Assembly: GCA_937958685.1 (NCBI GenBank)
Contig: CALGNF010000142.1
Span: forward strand, 1-7,298
Reading direction: 5' to 3'
DNA from: an uncultured Caryophanales bacterium
GTDB lineage: Bacteria > Bacillota_I > Bacilli_A > Izemoplasmatales > Hujiaoplasmataceae
DNA: 7,298 bases
Made by a program: the position numbers and the translations under genes. This document shows, piece by piece, positions 5,348-7,298 of the stretch. Numbering within the stretch: position 1 is the stretch's first letter; every line of letters starts with the position of its first letter. The notes under the pieces were generated by a model, which was not told the origin of the DNA, did not search any database, and saw nothing but the letters and a program-made list of their open reading frames with translations.

Positions 5348-7174
5348 TCAGAGTTTCATGAGGACGATGGCATCCTCTTTTTCAATCGTGTTCTCACCAG
5401 TTTCGTAGAGATCACCCTCGAACAGTGTCAGTTTTTGATCACGGAACCTGCCAAGAGGGATGACTTTCCCCTTGGCCGCTTCATGGACAGACACGATCAG
5501 TTCCTTCTTGGAAGTAAACGAGAGCGGAAATTTCTCCCGGAAGAGATCGCCAGCGTTGCGGATTATGATCGCCTGATCGTCTTCACCGGCTTGTCCGGGC
5601 GCAATCGTCAAAAGATTCTCATAGAAGACAGCGGTGTCCTTGAACAGCGCCAGTTTGCTTAAAAGCAACGAGATGATCTTGTTGGAAATGATTGTGTTTT
5701 GGATATTGAAGTCCTTGATGATATGATCGTTGCGGGGATCGAGCAACTCGACGATCACGCTGACATCCAGCCGCTGAAGGTGGGCTTGCAGGTATATGAG
5801 CGTGTCGATTACATTGGCATCAAGGCTGTCGTTGAGGGCCTTTTCATCGCTCAAAAGCACGATAGCGGCCGGTTTTTGGTTGAGGTTGATCCTGACGATC
5901 ATGTCATCAATCTTCTCCGGGGCGATCCACTCGGAACGAAATTCGCTTTTATGGAGACGCTCGTAGGCTTTGAACGAATCAAGGATAAATGCGAGTTTGT
6001 TGTTCTTGCCGATGATGTAGACATCCATGTCCGTCATTTCCACGATCGGTTTCAGTTTCAGTTTTTTTGGTTCGATGGTGGTCTCCGTGATCCTGTCGAT
6101 CAGGGAGTGACTGGAAGACAAGACGAAGACCCCGTCATCGATTTCAGCAACCGGGAAGGAGTAGGCGCCGTATTTCAAACTGTCCGCGAAACCCAGCCCG
6201 GCAAGATGGTACACCTCGGCACCTTCGAACGAGAACAAAGACAAGTAGACATCCTCCATGCGCGGATCGATGATCGTCTGGGCAATGATCTGTCCCAAAC
6301 GCTTGTCGAAACAGACGGGAAGCAGCGTGTGTTCCTTGAGGGTATGGACGGTTCTTTCCAGCGTCAAGATCTTCTCTTTGGTCTCATAATGCTTGATTTC
6401 GGCCACGATCGGCGGATTATTGGCAAACTCGATATTCCCCAGCGACAAGATGACCTTGATGACGTTGAGATCGCTCTTGGACATGTTTTTGGCAACTTCT
6501 TCATGCAGATCCTTGTTCATCACCAGCACCGCGTCCGCATCGGCGATCGAAATGTCCTCGAGATCGCTTCTGAGCAAGGGATCGCCGCTCTTGACAAGGA
6601 CATTGAACCGCGTCAGTTCCTTATCCGGTTTATGCAGTTTGGCGATGGCATTGACAATTTGCTTTTCTGCGTAATCCTTGTCGATGTCGGCAAGGATCAT
6701 CACGGTCAATTGCTTGTTTTCGACATGGACAAGATCGGCAACCAGTTCGGGAACCTTGTTGTTCCAGTTGAGAATCGCGACATGCCGTTCGAGGTAGATC
6801 TTTCCGGATCCGGACTGCTTCTTGTGAAAGTAGTCCTTGATCGCGTTCGTGGTCAGGGCAATGATCGTCCCCGTGAACAAGATCATGCCGGTTATCAGAA
6901 CGATCACGGCAAGAAGCAGGGTCTGGGGATTGTCAATGGCCAAAATGGCGTTGGGGGAAAGCAACCATTTCATCGAGCCATTGGCGAAAGCGTCGACAAA
7001 TCCGGTAAAGGAATCGTCGATGGCCAAAGCGACTAGAGCGGCGATGACGAGGATGACGATATTGATGATGACCATCGTCAATATAATGAATATCAGCGGC
7101 CGCTTGTATGTCTTGATACTGATCAGACTTCTAGCCTTGAGCAGTCTGCTTTTCAGTTTGTTCACCACTTTCAC
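5348..7174 (-). CDS. CASTOR/POLLUX-type ion-channel protein with two RCK/TrkA-N-like regions
   Basis: This 608-residue protein resembles the CASTOR/POLLUX/DMI1 family: cation channels with a small membrane part and large regulatory domains like RCK (K+ conductance regulator). Two membrane helices lie at about 27-51 and 86-110, separated by a 34-residue loop where the pore should be. The first Rossmann-like region starts with HVAILNWNNKVPELVADLV (131-149), continues with VMILADID (158-165) and the typical KSGDPLLRSDLEDISIADAD (195-214), and a second starts with DVYIIGKNNKLAFIL (384-398). A C-terminal TrkA-C-like domain may occupy about 550-608. It probably forms a ligand- or ion-gated tetramer in the cell membrane. 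The loop lacks an obvious selectivity filter, so the ion is not predictable. The start is uncertain among GTG codons 7174, 7168 and 7165. The last has GGGGTG 6 nt upstream and fits the predicted mRNA start best. It is the first gene of the operon with the carbonic-anhydrase-like and HD genes. Confidence 0.9.
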   Translation of the reverse strand: MKVVNKLKSRLLKARSLISIKTYKRPLIFIILTMVIINIVILVIAALVALAIDDSFTGFVDAFANGSMKWLLSPNAILAIDNPQTLLLAVIVLITGMILFTGTIIALTTNAIKDYFHKKQSGSGKIYLERHVAILNWNNKVPELVADLVHVENKQLTVMILADIDKDYAEKQIVNAIAKLHKPDKELTRFNVLVKSGDPLLRSDLEDISIADADAVLVMNKDLHEEVAKNMSKSDLNVIKVILSLGNIEFANNPPIVAEIKHYETKEKILTLERTVHTLKEHTLLPVCFDKRLGQIIAQTIIDPRMEDVYLSLFSFEGAEVYHLAGLGFADSLKYGAYSFPVAEIDDGVFVLSSSHSLIDRITETTIEPKKLKLKPIVEMTDMDVYIIGKNNKLAFILDSFKAYERLHKSEFRSEWIAPEKIDDMIVRINLNQKPAAIVLLSDEKALNDSLDANVIDTLIYLQAHLQRLDVSVIVELLDPRNDHIIKDFNIQNTIISNKIISLLLSKLALFKDTAVFYENLLTIAPGQAGEDDQAIIIRNAGDLFREKFPLSFTSKKELIVSVHEAAKGKVIPLGRFRDQKLTLFEGDLYETGENTIEKEDAIVLMKL

Positions 7175-7188
7175 CCCATTTTGATTCT

Positions 7189-7217
7189 ATTATATAAAAC
7201 AAGTACGGCACATACAA
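7189..7217 (-). promoter_or_regulatory. Promoter of the channel, carbonic-anhydrase-like and HD operon
   Basis: A perfect TATAAT (7194-7189) is preceded at 17 nt by TTGTAT (7217-7212), which keeps the TTG of the -35 box. The predicted mRNA start near 7182 leaves only 8-17 nt before the candidate GTG start codons. Upstream to the adapter, only a short GAGC/GCTC hairpin (7218-7229) is seen. Confidence 0.75.
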
Positions 7218-7249
7218 GAGCGCCGGCTCATTTGGAATAAAAACACCGC

Positions 7250-7298
7250 AGATCGGAAGAGCGTCGTGTAGGGAAAGAGTGTAGATCTAGGTGGTCGC
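7250..7298. other. Illumina adapter at right contig end (artefact)
   Basis: AGATCGGAAGAGCGTCGTG at 7250-7268 and the bases after it match the reverse complement of the Illumina universal (read-1/P5) adapter, with one difference (A where the adapter has C at 7289). This is not genomic DNA and must not be read as sequence upstream of the channel operon. Confidence 0.97.

Noticed and set aside
5699..7036. A 445-residue plus-strand open frame opposite the channel gene
   Set aside because: Its translation is a mirror of the channel gene (rich in D, G, V, Q and R), with no recognisable domain, and the minus-strand protein is a clear family member.

Overview
This is a 7.2 kb metagenome-style bacterial contig whose two ends are sequencing adapter, not genome: an Illumina index/read-2 adapter at 1-42 and the reverse complement of the read-1/P5 adapter at 7250-7298. 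The biological insert (about 43-7249) has mid-range GC, and every gene in it lies on the minus strand. The sigma-A-like promoters, intrinsic terminators with U-tracts, strong GGAGG-type ribosome sites, encoded CCA ends and protein families suggest a Bacillota-like organism, possibly a deep Bacilli or Acholeplasma-like lineage. That placement is an inference. TGA ends the mscS-like and ion-channel genes, so the Mycoplasma code is not in use.

Reading along the minus strand, from high to low coordinates, there are four blocks. (1) A three-gene operon from a promoter at 7189-7217: a CASTOR/POLLUX-type RCK ion-channel protein, a gamma-carbonic-anhydrase-family protein, and a YedJ/YpgQ-type HD phosphohydrolase. 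The genes are 12 nt apart and then overlapping. (2) tRNA-Pro(GGG) with its own -10 element and a good terminator. (3) A two-gene unit from a promoter at 3977-4005: a single-pass membrane protein with about four fibronectin-III-like beta domains, then 19 nt later an MscS-family mechanosensitive channel. (4) tRNA-Val(GAC) and tRNA-Val(CAC), separated by a terminator and each with its own promoter, followed by a DUF1576-family membrane protein that is cut off by the contig end.

The DUF1576 gene is a long frame with no stop codon inside the window (43-1149); the apparent smaller frames over it are shadows. It shows a clear internal duplication.

The protein genes share a theme of membrane and ion or osmotic homeostasis. 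The most novel candidate is the pairing of an extracellular beta-domain protein with MscS. No mobile element, CRISPR array, toxin-antitoxin pair or phage gene was seen, and no gene-free stretch exceeds about 300 bases.
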